Assembly: GCF_029873635.1 (NCBI RefSeq)
Contig: NC_080418.1
Span: forward strand, 12,999,562-13,063,561
Direction of reading: 5' to 3'
Origin: Malania oleifera
Lineage: Eukaryota; Streptophyta; Magnoliopsida; Santalales; Ximeniaceae
Length of the DNA: 64,000 nt
Shown here piece by piece: positions 11,172 to 22,273 of this stretch; position 1 is the stretch's first letter; every line of letters begins with the position of its first letter. A program made the position numbers and the translations under genes. The notes under the pieces were generated by a model. That model made no database searches. It had not been told where the DNA came from and worked only from the letters and a program-made list of their open reading frames with translations.

Positions 11172-12784
11172 CATGGTTAAGATTCGGTTTCTAGGATTTT
11201 TGAGATATTTTTGATGCAATTAAAATGACATAAAAACGAAACTATAAACCTAACGCGCATAAAATTAATGACAAGAACAGGAAACAAACATAATAAAATA
11301 GACGATAACAAAATTAACTACGGAAAATCATCCTACGTTTAACCATTCAGATAGGGAATAAAACCTACATTTGAAATTTCGGACAAACACCTAAAAACAA
11401 AAGCTTTATTATGTAACTAAAGCACGCAACCCTAAAATCATCAATCAAACCCTAACGCAACCAAAACTAAATTTTTAACACAATCAAGAACTTAACAAAA
11501 CGCAAACTAAAAACTGAAATTTAATAAAAAACAAATAGAAATTAAAAATTCCAAGACTTTAATTAAAACACAACTCAAATAAGCAATATTAACTTAAACA
11601 ATAATTTAAAAGAAAAAAGAGAATGGAAAAGAGAGACAAAGATAAACCTAACAATGACTTTAGAACTGAATATTCAAAGCAATAATAAACTTAAACCAAA
11701 TCTTTAAAACTGTATTTAAATGACAATGAAAGTAAATAAAAACTAATTAAACAAAAATAAAAAGAGAGAGATAAAAGGAGAGATGAGAGAGAGAGTAAGG
11801 CTGTGAGGGAGAGAAATCCCCAAGCTGCTGTTCGAAGCTCCACCCGAAGCCCCTCCTCCTCTGTAGCACTGCTACACAAGGCACCAAGGAAGAATGAAAG
11901 GCTAAAAAAAGCTATTCTAAAACCCTACTCCTTTTTACAAAAGTTGTCCCCATTTTATTTATAATAAAACCTAAAGCCTAGCTCCCCTTTTTTCCATACC
12001 TGTAGCTGCCCTAGGAAACCCCAAAAGACCCAGCGCATGGCCTATCGGCATGGGCTCACGCAGCTCCCCAAGGACATGGTCACATCAAACTTTAAGCCTA
12101 GCTTACACCTTTATTTCAAGGCCGTCTCACCCTTGTTCACACATGGCCGTTTGCATGCAGCTCTTTTGTTTGAAGCCCAGGCCCAGCGTATGCCCTCTGC
12201 ACGCACACGACAGCCGATGCATGCTCACTTGTCCACACGTCACGACTAGCACAACTTCTTGCACTTCAAGCCCATGCACTCTCATAATGCATGCATGATC
12301 TTTTTAGCAGCCCACTTTATAGCCCAAAAAATGCCTTAAGGTTGACTTCATGTGCTTGGCTAGACCCAAGAAAACCACAGCCAGCCCACGTCTTCACGTG
12401 CATGGCCTATCTCATTTAATTGCTCACAAATCTTCACTTGATTCTTGGCCCAGTTATGGTTCTTGAATGCATGACTTCAAATTCTTTGTATGTTGCATGC
12501 ATGACTCAGCGTAGCCTTTATTTATGTTGCATAGCCTCCTTCACGGTTTCCTTTCACGCACACACATGGCTCATGTACACGCACGTACATTTTTAATTGC
12601 AGCTTTAATATCCAAAAATTTCCTACAATAATAAAATATAAAAAAATTAATAAATTATTGAATAAAATTTAAAATAACATAAATTGAACTCAATGTTAAA
12701 ATATTGAACATAATCAGGCATTTAATTAAAATTAGAATCTTTAATGCACGATTTTAAACACCTAATTATGCAACTTTGACATGT
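11172..12784. repeat. Unclassified LTR-like remnant
   Basis: AT-rich DNA wedged between the LTR of copy A and the truncated copia at 12785. It has the texture of an LTR: A/T-rich ends, a GC-richer middle with many GCATGC and CACG words (12000-12580), and an end ...ACTTTGACA directly before copia sequence. No coding frame is convincing. The left part may lie beyond copy A, outside the window, if copy A inserted into it. This classification is an inference only. Confidence 0.35.
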
Positions 12785-14085
12785 AATCATGCATCGATTG
12801 TGAAGTTAGCAACCATCATATCAGTTTTGAGCATTATTCCCTCAAAGGGCCTACATCTCGAGCAGTTGGATGTGAAGACAGTATTTCTTCATGGTGAACT
12901 TGATGTGGAGATTTACATGGACCAACTAGAAGGATTCTCAGTAAAGGTAAAGAAGATCTTGTGTGCATATTGAAGAAGAGCGTGTATGGTCTCAAATAAG
13001 CTCCCAAACAATGTTATAGAAAATTTGACAGCTTTATGCGCAAAAATGATTTTCAGAAATGCAATGCCGACCACTGTTGCTACTTCAAGAGGTATCATTC
13101 CAGCTATATCATACTATTGTTATATGTCGATGACATGTTAGTTGCGGGACCAGATATAAGAGAGATCGGGAGATTGAAGCAGCAAATGTCAAAGGAGTTT
13201 GATATAAAGGACTTGGGTTCAGCCAAGCAGATACTTCGGATGTGGATCTCTCGAGATAAGCAATAGGGAACGTTGCGATCATCTCAATCAGAGTATATTA
13301 ACCATGTTTTACAGAGATTCAATATAAACAGTGCCAAACTAGTAAATACACCACTGATCAATCACTTTCGTCTCTCCAAGGATCAGACTCCCCAGACAAA
13401 TGAAGAGAAGGACTTTATGGCTAAGGTACCTTATGCCTCAGCCATTGTAAGTCTCATGTATGTCATGATTGGTACCAGACCAAATATTAGTCAAGCAGTG
13501 GGAGCTGTCAGTAGATTTATGTCAAATCTAGGGAAGACTCACTGGGAAGCAATGAAGTGGTTTTTGAGATATCTACGTGGCACTATTGATAAGTGCCTAT
13601 GTTTCGACAAAGGAGATTTGAAAATTCGAGGGCATGTTGATGCCAATTTCGCAGGTGAAATTGATCATTGCAGAAGCACCACCAAATATGTGTTCACTTT
13701 TGGCACAATAGATGTTAGTTAGATGTCACAGATACAGAAGATTGTTATTCTATCCACTATAGAAGCTAAATATGTAGCAGTGATAGAAGCCAGTAAAAAG
13801 ATGATTTGGTTTCAAGGTTTGTTAACAGAGCTTGGAATAAAGTATGAGAGAAATGTTTTGCACAAGGACGGTCAGAGTGCGTTACATCTGGTAAAGAACT
13901 TTACATTTCATTCCAGAACCAAACACATTGGATCACGTTATCATTTCGTAAGATCTTTGTTAGAGGATGGAGTTTTGACACTAGAAAGAATCCAAGGTAG
14001 CAGGAATCTGGCAGATATGTTGACAAAGGTTGTGACGATAGAAAAGCTGAAGTTGTGCTCAACTTTAGTTGGCCTTCATACTTGA
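12785..14085 (+). pseudogene. Truncated copia RT/RNase H polyprotein
   Basis: Ty1/copia RT motifs appear in order: LEQLDVKTVFLHGEL near 12860, KKSVYGLK near 12975, and the catalytic YVDDML near 13125. The linker RSSQSEYINHVLQRF follows at 13279, then the RNase H part with DANFAGE near 13640, STIEAKYVA near 13755 and HSRTKHIG near 13910. A frameshift near 12950-12960, a stop before APKQCY (about 12999), a stop near 13266 and another at 13720 split the frame into four pieces. The C-terminus near 14085 is where a TNT1-type protein would end. It cannot yield a working polymerase. Confidence 0.9.
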
Positions 14086-14140
14086 AGACATATTTGAGCA
14101 CATCATTATCTATATACTGGTTGAAATATTATCTCTCTCT

Positions 14141-14153
14141 CCAAGTGGGAGAT
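14141..14153 (+). other. Polypurine tract of the truncated copia
   Basis: CCAAGTGGGAGAT immediately before the LTR start TGTTAAG. The placement and purine bias match plus-strand priming sites of copia elements. Confidence 0.8.
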
Positions 14154-14627
14154 TGTTAAGTTGAAATGGAAATGGAGATAATATAGAAACAGAGAAAATG
14201 GAAATGCCTTAAAGAGGAGGAGCTACAACCGTGTGCCAAATTCATTCAATCAAAAACAAAACTATCACGTGCTAAAATAATCCATTAAATACCAATTGCT
14301 CATTATCCCATTATAATATAATAACTCCTTTCCTTCTATATCTATCATATGTATCTATAAATAGGAACATTTGTGTTGTGTGAAGTGTGCAAGTGAAGTG
14401 AGTGAGCAAGAAGTATGAGAATGCTGAAGGTTAGAGAGAGAAAAGTGTGAGAAGAGTTGAGTTGAGTGTGTGTCTCCTCCTCTTGTTTTTCTCTCAGGTT
14501 ATAGTATATTCGGTGTGCTCCATAGATGTAGGTCAGATTAAACCGAATCACGTAAATTTGGTGTTCTTATTTTGTGTGTTTATTTTACTTGTGTAGACAC
14601 CCTATTTTTGTCCAGACCAAATACAAC

Positions 14628-14630
<3 letters not shown>

Positions 14631-14716
<86 letters not shown>

Positions 14717-14725
14717 CATTATTTT
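14631..14725 (+). repeat. (ATC)n(ATT)n triplet microsatellite
   Basis: About nine ATC units grade into more than twenty ATT units. Further ATT-rich sequence continues to about 14810. It creates a long poly-isoleucine open frame that is not a gene. Confidence 0.95.
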
Positions 14726-16641
14726 AAATATTATTATTACTTTATTATTACTAGGGTATTATTATCATTATTATTATTTTTTCTTATTTATTATTGATAT
14801 TATTATTATTATTTTAAAAAGATTAAAACAAAAAAAAACAAAAAAGGAGGAGGCTCTTTAGGGTTTTGAACTTTTTTTCTATATAATCCCACGTGCACAC
14901 ACACAAGGGGGACAGAGCCGGGAGGGAGCAAAAGCAAGAAAAAAAACCTAGACGCATAGCCTCCCTATCTCTCTACTCTCCCATTCACTCACTCGCCATC
15001 TGCTGCTCTCCCCCATTACCCTCACTGTCTCTCTCCCTCTCTCCGGCAAACCTCTCTGCAACTCCCACACCACACATACTCCCCTCCGCAGCAGCCCCGA
15101 CCTCACAGCGCCAGGCTCCGCCCCACGGCCAAATCACAACAGCAGTTCATGGCCACGGCTCCACAGAAGCAGACACCACCCAAAGCCTCCACCTTTCCCC
15201 CCGCAGACCATCACACCCACGAAGCCACCAACCGCTGCAACTCCAGACCCCAACTCCGGCCAACCATCAGTCTCCCCTGAAGCAGCAGCAGAAGACCTAA
15301 CTGTCACCGTCGGCGAACACCATACCTGCATCAACCAGTACATCTGGACATCACCACAATAGCCACCACTCCCAGCAACTTGGCTTCTAGCCACGCACAA
15401 TTGCAACCGAGGACCACCTGCCAACAGCCGCCAGTGGACCTCTGCAGCACTAGACCACCAGTATCTACCGCCGAACACCACCGCTGCCCCCGTGCACGCC
15501 ATCGCCGCCGCTCCCTACAGAGCCAGTCATGCCAAGCACCCACTGTAAGTACCACACACGCACACACACGTGCACCCATATTTTTAATTTTTTTTTCTTT
15601 TTTTCTATTTCTTTCCTGTTTGGTTTATTTCATTGTTTTGATTTATTCTTATGTTTGGGAGCATGCTTAGGTTGTATTTATTATATATATAATGATTACC
15701 ATTCCAGGATTTTTATATTTAGTTCAATATTTAATATTCATGGTAAGTTTTTTATTTGCATTTGTTATATAGGTTAATTCTTTTATTAACATTGTTGTGA
15801 AATTTTTATAATTGGATTTTTTTTTATATTTATAGTTTAACCTTTTGTATTCGTGGAATTATTAATATTATTATTGTAGGATCCTTAATGTTATAGTATG
15901 TGGTTATATGTCTAGTATTCATGTTGCAGGTTTTATTATTGTTACAACTATTTTGATGTCCAATTATCATATTTAGGGTCGTTTGGTTATTATTGCATGA
16001 TTAATATTTATGTATTTAGAATGATTGTTATTATAGTACTTATTTACGTAAGGGCGTTATTGTTTGATATTTATATGTTTAGGTATGTTATACCCTAATG
16101 TTCACATTAGGGTTATATCCAATATTAGGGTTTAGGGTTCTTGACATAGTTAATGTTCACATGTAGGGTCATTATTATTCATATTTAGTGTCTATATTAA
16201 GAATATGGTTATATTTTAATATTATGTCATTTTTAGTATTTCATTCTATGTTACATATTATTAGTATGATTATATTTATTATTTAGTGTATATTTGTTAG
16301 TATTCTAATATTTATGGTATTACCTTTTTTATATATAGTATCTTTAGTATCTTAATATATATGGTATATGGTATTTTATTACTTATTTTGGTATTCGTAA
16401 TATTTTAGTAGAGATGTGTTATTATTAATATTATATGCATTGAGATAGTGTAATATCTTAACTTATTATCCTATTAATATATATTAAAACCTTTCATATT
16501 AGTATTTTCCTATAAAAATTTTCTATACAATTTCAAAATTTGGGAGTGTATTTTCTTAAATATTTTCTTGATTTTTATCCCTATGATTGCAATTAAAAAG
16601 GGTATAAGCTCTTTTGGGCTTCACGTACCTCGGTTCTGAGG

Positions 16642-16643
<2 letters not shown>

Positions 16644-16684
<41 letters not shown>
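16644..16684 (+). repeat. (AT)n microsatellite
   Basis: About twenty uninterrupted AT dinucleotides within the solo LTR. Confidence 0.95.
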
Positions 16685-16686
<2 letters not shown>

Positions 16687-17707
16687 GTATGTTTTTGTAT
16701 AATTTATTTATTTATTTTGCATGTGTATATGTATATTCGCAAAAGGAGCAACCTAAAAGACTTTTTTAAATTTACTTAGGGATAATTTCATAATTAATTA
16801 GGTATTGTTCGTAAGAACGGGTGTGTAGGGGGTGTTCGTACCTTCCCCTCGCGTAACCGAACTCCTGACCCCACTTTTGGTAATGTAGACTCATTCTACC
16901 CTTAATCGGGTAGTAATTAAGTGTTCTAACCACACTAAAAGGTTAGTAGCGACTGCATTCCTATTTTTTCTCAAAAATTTAAACCACACACATTTTTTAT
17001 TTCGCCACCCTAGGGCACCCACGCTCTGGGACATCGCGACAACTTGTGTGTGTGATTATTGTTCCTAGATCCCTAACACTCCTTCCTCTTAGCTTATCCT
17101 AATTTTTGAAGATAAAATTTATCATAATGAATAAGGTAAAGTAATTTTTTGCTAAACTAGCCCTAGTCCTATGCACGGGCTTGATATGTATGTGTTACAA
17201 TTTTTCAGAAAACAAATCATAAAAATTCAAAAAAAAAAAATCAAAATTCAACAATAAAAGATCATTTTGACTAGAGTTCCTTTTTTATTGAGTAGTGTAT
17301 ATTATAGGACGAGATCATATAACTAAAGCATTTAAATAAACATTAAAAACACAAACACATTTTCTCTATATAAGACTAAATATTTTAATCAAATGTTTTA
17401 CAAATACATTATGATAAATTACAACACAATAAATAAAAATCAACACTTTTTAAATAAATATTAATAATTTTTATCTTTACTTTTACACCTAAAGATTGGG
17501 TTTTAGAAATTTGTTTTAATATCTCTACAAAACAACAATTTGATAATACATTTGCTTTGCATTTTTATGTCCTCTCATATTTAGTGGATCTATTTTTTTC
17601 TATTATTTATCATGTGCAAATATATTTTCTCATATACGACGTTGCTTCCTGTTTAGGGTTTTTTTTTTTTTTTTTCATTCCTTTTACGGTATAATATTTT
17701 TAACTAT

Positions 17708-17885
17708 TGTGGCACAAGCTAGCAACTTAGAGACAACCATTACCCCTGTTGTGCCACAAGCCTTGCGACTTAAAAGACTCAACCATTACCCTTCTTGTGG
17801 TACAAGCTAGCAACGTAGAGACACAACCATCACCCCTGTTGTGCGACAAGCATAGCGATATAAGGGACACAACCGTTACCTTTCT
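17708..17885 (+). repeat. Four-copy tandem repeat, alternating two variants
   Basis: Units of 42-46 bp start at 17708, 17750, 17796 and 17840 with TGTGGCACAAG-like sequence and end in ACCATTACCCCTGT-like sequence. Copies 1 and 3 share GCTAGCAAC; copies 2 and 4 share a GCGA(C/T)(T/A)TAA core. The higher-order unit is therefore about 88 bp, present twice. Confidence 0.85.
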
Positions 17886-18137
17886 CTCTCTCTTGATTAT
17901 GTGGATAAGTGTGTACTTGAATGTGAGATTTTGTTATCATCATCATCATTATTAATTATAATAATGTAGTATAATAAATAATTATTATTCTCATTTCTAT
18001 TAATATATTTATGTCTTAAAATTAAGATAGAAAAATTTTATATAAATATTTAATTTTGTATTTATAAAAAAAAGTTGTACAATTTACAACATACAAAGTA
18101 ATCTATTCTCTAATTCAATCTCCTAGTGTATTGTCAA

Positions 18138-18590
18138 TTCAAGGGATCGAACAAAGTGTTCCCAGTCAAAACGATAGTGGATATTTCACACAATCAAATT
18201 GACAAACAATGGAAGATGATTTTGTTTGATCTTGATCTATTTGCTAAGATTTGTCAGTTAGACGGTTAAAGCAACATTGTCCCAAACAAAGTGGTAGGGA
18301 ATCTTTTGCACGATCAAACTAACAACTTGTGGTTATTTATTTAATCTTTATCTATTTGACAAGGTTTGCTGATTCAAGGGATCAAAAAGTGTATCCCTGA
18401 ACAAGATAATAGTGAATCAATTGCAAGTCAAATTAACAATCAGCAAAAGAAGGATTAGTTTGATCTTGATATATATATTTGACAAGATGTACTTATTCAA
18501 GAACTCAATGAGCATGTCCCTGAACAAGGCATTAATAGATCTCTTAGACAATAGAATTAACGATCAATCAAAAGATAAAAATTCATATCC
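18138..18590 (+). repeat. Degenerate tandem repeat of about 118 bp, four copies
   Basis: Copies start near 18138, 18256, 18371 and 18493. Shared words in order are TTCAAGGGATCAA, TCCCTGAACAA, ATAGTGAAT, AATCAAATTAACAA and TTTGATCTTGAT, each with substitutions. There is no sustained open frame across copies, so it is probably not coding. Confidence 0.75.
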
Positions 18591-19988
18591 GATTTTCGTG
18601 ATGTGTTCTTGATCATGAATGATGGATGTACAAGTAAAATATGGATTGCACAATATCAATCCAAAATTTGGATATTCTTTGATAACCAACATTGCTGAAG
18701 GATGACTAGATTGTTAATGATTGTCTTCATTCCAAATATTATTTTTTTGTTTTTCTTTGTATGCTTTTGAGAAGTCAAGGAGACTATTTATAAGAGAAAT
18801 TAGGGTTAAATGATACCCTGGAAGCTCTCATGTGTTGACATGTGTCTTTATGTATGGGGTTTTGACCCATATTTTGATGTTAAGGTCCAATGCTTTCTTT
18901 TTTTTTTCCTTTTTTTTTGAAGCTCAATATACATTTCTACTAATTGTGCTTGTTCCGCATTTATAAATTTTTTTATGCCTACTCTTTTTTTTATTTATCT
19001 TTATATTTTTGTCTAAAATTCATTAAAGTAAAATAAAAAAAATAAATAAAAACTATATCTAAATTAAAAATAAAAAGTATGGTGTTTGAAAACCGGAAAA
19101 AAGTATTCTTTTTATTCTCAAACTTGAAATTTCAAAAAAAAAAAAAAAAAAGGAAAAAGAAAATTTCAATAACTTAGAAAATAACTTGGCCTTCTTGGTT
19201 TTGTGTATATACTTTTTTTATGTTTGTTTTGCTTGTTTTCCTTTTTGTTTTTATCATCCATACTTTTTATAAACTCGATTAGGGATCTAGAAAGCTATGT
19301 CGTTACACACTTCTAAGCTTCTTAAGGTGAGGAGACTCTTTGCTTATGCAAGATTTTCTAAATATTTAAAAAGATGATAAATGAATAAAATGAAAGAATT
19401 AAAATCTCAATTGAATTTGAAATATTGTCAGGACTAATCAAGTACTGTTCATAGGACGGAAGTAGAGGAACTTCCTTCGTCTCAAATAATAGTCCTCATA
19501 AAGTCAGACTTGGTTGCATGCATAGACTCCAATCTGCGTGTAGCAAAAAAGCCAATTAGATGGTCCAAGTATAAGGGAAGAATGGGTGGATCACAATCAA
19601 ACCAAAAGAGAGCATGTCTAACCTAAAATCATCTCACATATTCTGTCATTAATTATATATTTGTAACTGATTCTAAGTTTGAATTTTATAGTTGTACATT
19701 GTAACAGTAGCATAGATTTAGTTTCAACGTTTGTATCATTCCTAAATTAGCTTCTCATCTATTGTGTATATAAGATAGAATTGTTATCAATGAAATGTGT
19801 AGGAAATTATTCATTGAAACTACAGTAGCATTTGTTTCTTTACATGGTATGCACTTAGAAAATTAGTAGGTTATTATCGACTCTATTAATTATATTTGAC
19901 ACGTTATCTCATGTTTCTCTAATTTTATCCTTCTTGAATTTCCATTTGAGTCAAGGCAGTAGGACCCCAAGGGCCATGTGTCGACAAT

Positions 19989-20628
19989 TGTTAAATCAAA
20001 AATTTTGTAGGGTTAAGATATCTTTAAATTTTTGGTAAAAAAAAAAAAAAGTAGTAATAGTATATATTTTTGTGATATGGATGGGATAAATACGAAGCAC
20101 ATCGGAATAAATACAACAAGTAAATGAAAACACAACCAAAAAATGATAAACAACAAGAACAACAATAAGATTTACGTGATTCGACAAAGCCTACATCCAC
20201 GGAAGTAATGGTACAAGAATTTCACTAAGGAAATCTCAAAGTACATAATACACTTCTCAAATGATCACTCACTCTGTCAATACATGCCCAGAATGACATA
20301 TATAAAAGTCTCTTTGAGGTTTCGCCCCAATTACCTAACCACCCCAACATTCAAATTCAAAATTCGAAAAATTGATCGCAGCCTAAGCGCACTCGTTGAC
20401 AAGTACGGGGATTCATCGACAATTCAGAAAATGACACTTGTCGAAGAGAATAGGGTATTCATCGATGAGCCCCATTTTCCGCTCTCGGTATCTCCAGAAC
20501 TCTGAGACTTTTCTACTCTCGGGATCTACTCGTCGACGAGTCTCTGCTGTGTTGCCCCTTTATGTTTTTTTTTTTTTTCCTTCTTTGTTTATGAAATCCA
20601 AAGTATAAGAGTCACACCATAAACAACA
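19989..20628 (-). repeat. 3' LTR of the outer copia element
   Basis: Plus-strand boundaries are TGTTAAATC at the left and CATAAACAACA at the right, directly next to the polypurine tract. It contains CGTCGACGAG-type palindromes (20392-20545), A-runs and the typical AACAAGAACAACAA leader-like sequence. The left end was placed by the TG start and by analogy to the short terminal inversion; it could be off by some bases. No matching 5' LTR is present to confirm it. Confidence 0.7.
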
Positions 20629-20641
20629 ATCTCCACCTTGG
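20629..20641 (-). other. Polypurine tract of the outer copia element
   Basis: Minus strand CCAAGGTGGAGAT, ending directly at the LTR start TGTTGTTTATGG. Confidence 0.78.
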
Positions 20642-20699
20642 CGATTATGCGTCCCTTAGGAGAATTTTGAAAAACGTATCTAACTGCTCCACCTTGAAT

Positions 20700-22273
20700 T
20701 TGAATTGCTTGGTTGGGCTTGTCTCCCTTTTATCAATTGGAGACATGGAGTAAGTCCAAGCAATGCTTGAACTTCTCAAAAGTAACTGATTTCATTAGAA
20801 TATTCGCTGCATTTTCAAAAGTGTGAACTTTCTCCAACACAAGCCCACCTGAAGCAATCAATTCCTGAACTTTGTGAAACCTCACATCAATATGCTTGGT
20901 TCTAGCATGGTATATCTGATTTTTCACCAAATAAATGGCACTTTGACTATCACAATGTAGCACCACTCCATCTTGCTGTAATCCCAGGTCTCTAACTAAA
21001 CCAGTAAGCCAAAAGGTTTCCTGTGCAACTTCAGCAACTGTCATATATTCTGCCTCAGTCATGGATAATGGTACTAGAGACTGTACCATGGATCTCCAAC
21101 ACACCAGTCCTCCTACAAGGGTAAACACATATCCCATTGTAGACCTTCTGTTATCCATATCTTCAGCATAATCAGCATCTACAAACCCCATAACTGAAGG
21201 ACAACCCTATTGCTTGCTAAACATGATGTCATATCTCGATGTACCTCGTAAGTATCTAAGTATCCATTTGACGGCTTCCCAATGTTGTCTTCCTAGATTA
21301 GAGAAAAACTTACCACCCTTATCGCATGAGCCAAATCTGGTCTCGTGCACACTATGGCATACATTATACCCCCCACAGCACTAGCATAGGAGACCTTTGA
21401 CATATCCTGAATTTCCTCATCCATACTTGGGTAATCTATAGTAGACAACTTAAAATGATTCGCTAGAGGTGTACACACCGGTCTTGCATCAGTCATGCAA
21501 AATCTCTCCAACACCTTCTATACATAACCGCTCTGAGATAGCCATAATCTCCTTGCAGTTCTGTCACGGTGAATCTCCATCCCAAGTATTTTATTGGCTG
21601 AGCCAAGATCGTTCATGTCAAATTCCTTATACAATAGGTCTTTTAACTGATTCACCTCAGTTAAATCTTTTGCAGCTATCAACATGTCATCGACATACAA
21701 TAACAATAAAATAAGAGAACCATCCTCAAGCTTGTTCACATATATGCAGTAATCATACTCACACCTCTTGTAGCAAATCTTGATCATGTAAGAATCAAAT
21801 CGTTTATACCATTGCCTTGGAGACTATTTTAGCCCATAAAGAGATTTCTTCAACCTACAAACTAAATATTTTTTCCTAGTTCAATGAATCCCTCCAGCTG
21901 TACCTTGTAAATTTGTTCCTCCAAGTCACAGTGAAGAAACGTCGTCTTCACATCCATTTTTTTTCCAAATGAAGATCATAATGGGCTACCAATCCCAACA
22001 CAATTCTGAGAGAAGTATGTTGGACCACTGAAGAAAAGATCTCATCATAATCTATCCCCTTCTTCTGTGAGTATCCTTTTGCCACCAATCGTGCCTTGAA
22101 TTTCTCTCATTCCTTTTCTAAAATTACTTCCTTCTTCCTATACACCTATTTGCAACCTGTCAGTCTCTTCCCATCTGGAAGCTCCACCAAATCCCAAGTT
22201 TGGTTCTTAAGTAATGATTCCATCTCCTTAATCATCGCACCCATCCACCTATCTTTCTCTTAGTCGTGCACTG
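20700..22273 (-). pseudogene. RT/RNase H half of the outer copia pol
   Basis: From 22273 downward: the N-terminal RT linker (NQTWDLVELPDGK-like, 22150-22190), FKARLVAKGYSQ-like sequence near 22090 after a frame change, MDVKTTFLH near 21950, the catalytic LLYVDDMLIA near 21690, QSGYV near 21525, then FCMTDARPVCTPLANHFKLS near 21430. The RNase H part includes GFVDADYAEDMDNRRST at 21190, SMTEAEYMTVAE near 21060 and HARTKHIDVRFH near 20900. At least four stops or frameshifts are present. The 5' edge is the CACTG junction with copy B; the missing upstream half continues at 46238. Confidence 0.88.

Larger units (their letters stand above)
14592..17041 (+). mobile_element. Gypsy-type solo LTR inserted in the copia LTR
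   Basis: A 2450-bp unit beginning TGTAGACACCCTATTTTTGT and ending GGGACATCGCGACA. It is flanked by the perfect duplication ACTTG (14587-14591 and 17042-17046). There is no primer site, coding region or second LTR, so it is a solo LTR left by recombination. The start and the GC-rich tail are typical of long LTRs of Tat/Ogre-like Ty3/gypsy elements; the clade is inferred. It includes triplet repeats, a pyrimidine-rich GC-richer zone (14890-15560), a (TA)n tract and a long T/A-rich region. The orientation given assumes the known family start. Confidence 0.87.
12785..17078 (+). mobile_element. 5'-truncated Tork/TNT1-type copia element
   Basis: Only the distal pol (reverse transcriptase and RNase H), the polypurine tract and the 3' LTR remain. 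Homology begins abruptly around 12785 inside the RT domain, so the 5' LTR, gag, protease and integrase are missing. The 3' LTR has itself been interrupted by a solo LTR (14592-17041). The pol sequence is closest in pattern to TNT1-94-like proteins. Confidence 0.85.
14154..17078 (+). repeat. 3' LTR of the truncated copia, interrupted
   Basis: Begins TGTTAAG and ends CCCTAACA (short inverted ends TGTTA/TAACA). Removing the solo LTR and one copy of its duplication leaves about 470 bp. A TATA-like CTATAAATAGG lies near 14353-14363, followed by a GA-rich leader-like segment, as expected for a U3/R boundary. Confidence 0.82.
17079..19988. other. AT-rich intergenic stretch with tandem repeats
   Basis: I see no gene here. 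It contains homopolymer runs (T near 17660 and 18900, A near 19137), two degenerate tandem-repeat blocks listed separately, and a segment at about 19620-19830 that reads like the R/U5 part of an old LTR (TGTATATAAG followed by ATCAATGAAATGTG). That last point is weak. The next certain feature is the LTR at 19989. Confidence 0.6.

Noticed and set aside
14574-14861. 95-codon open frame rich in isoleucine
   Set aside because: It is produced by the ATT/ATC microsatellite and has no other content.
14893-15502. Proline/threonine-rich frames in the solo LTR
   Set aside because: Pyrimidine-rich leader-like DNA inside an LTR gives open frames on both strands; no domain is visible.
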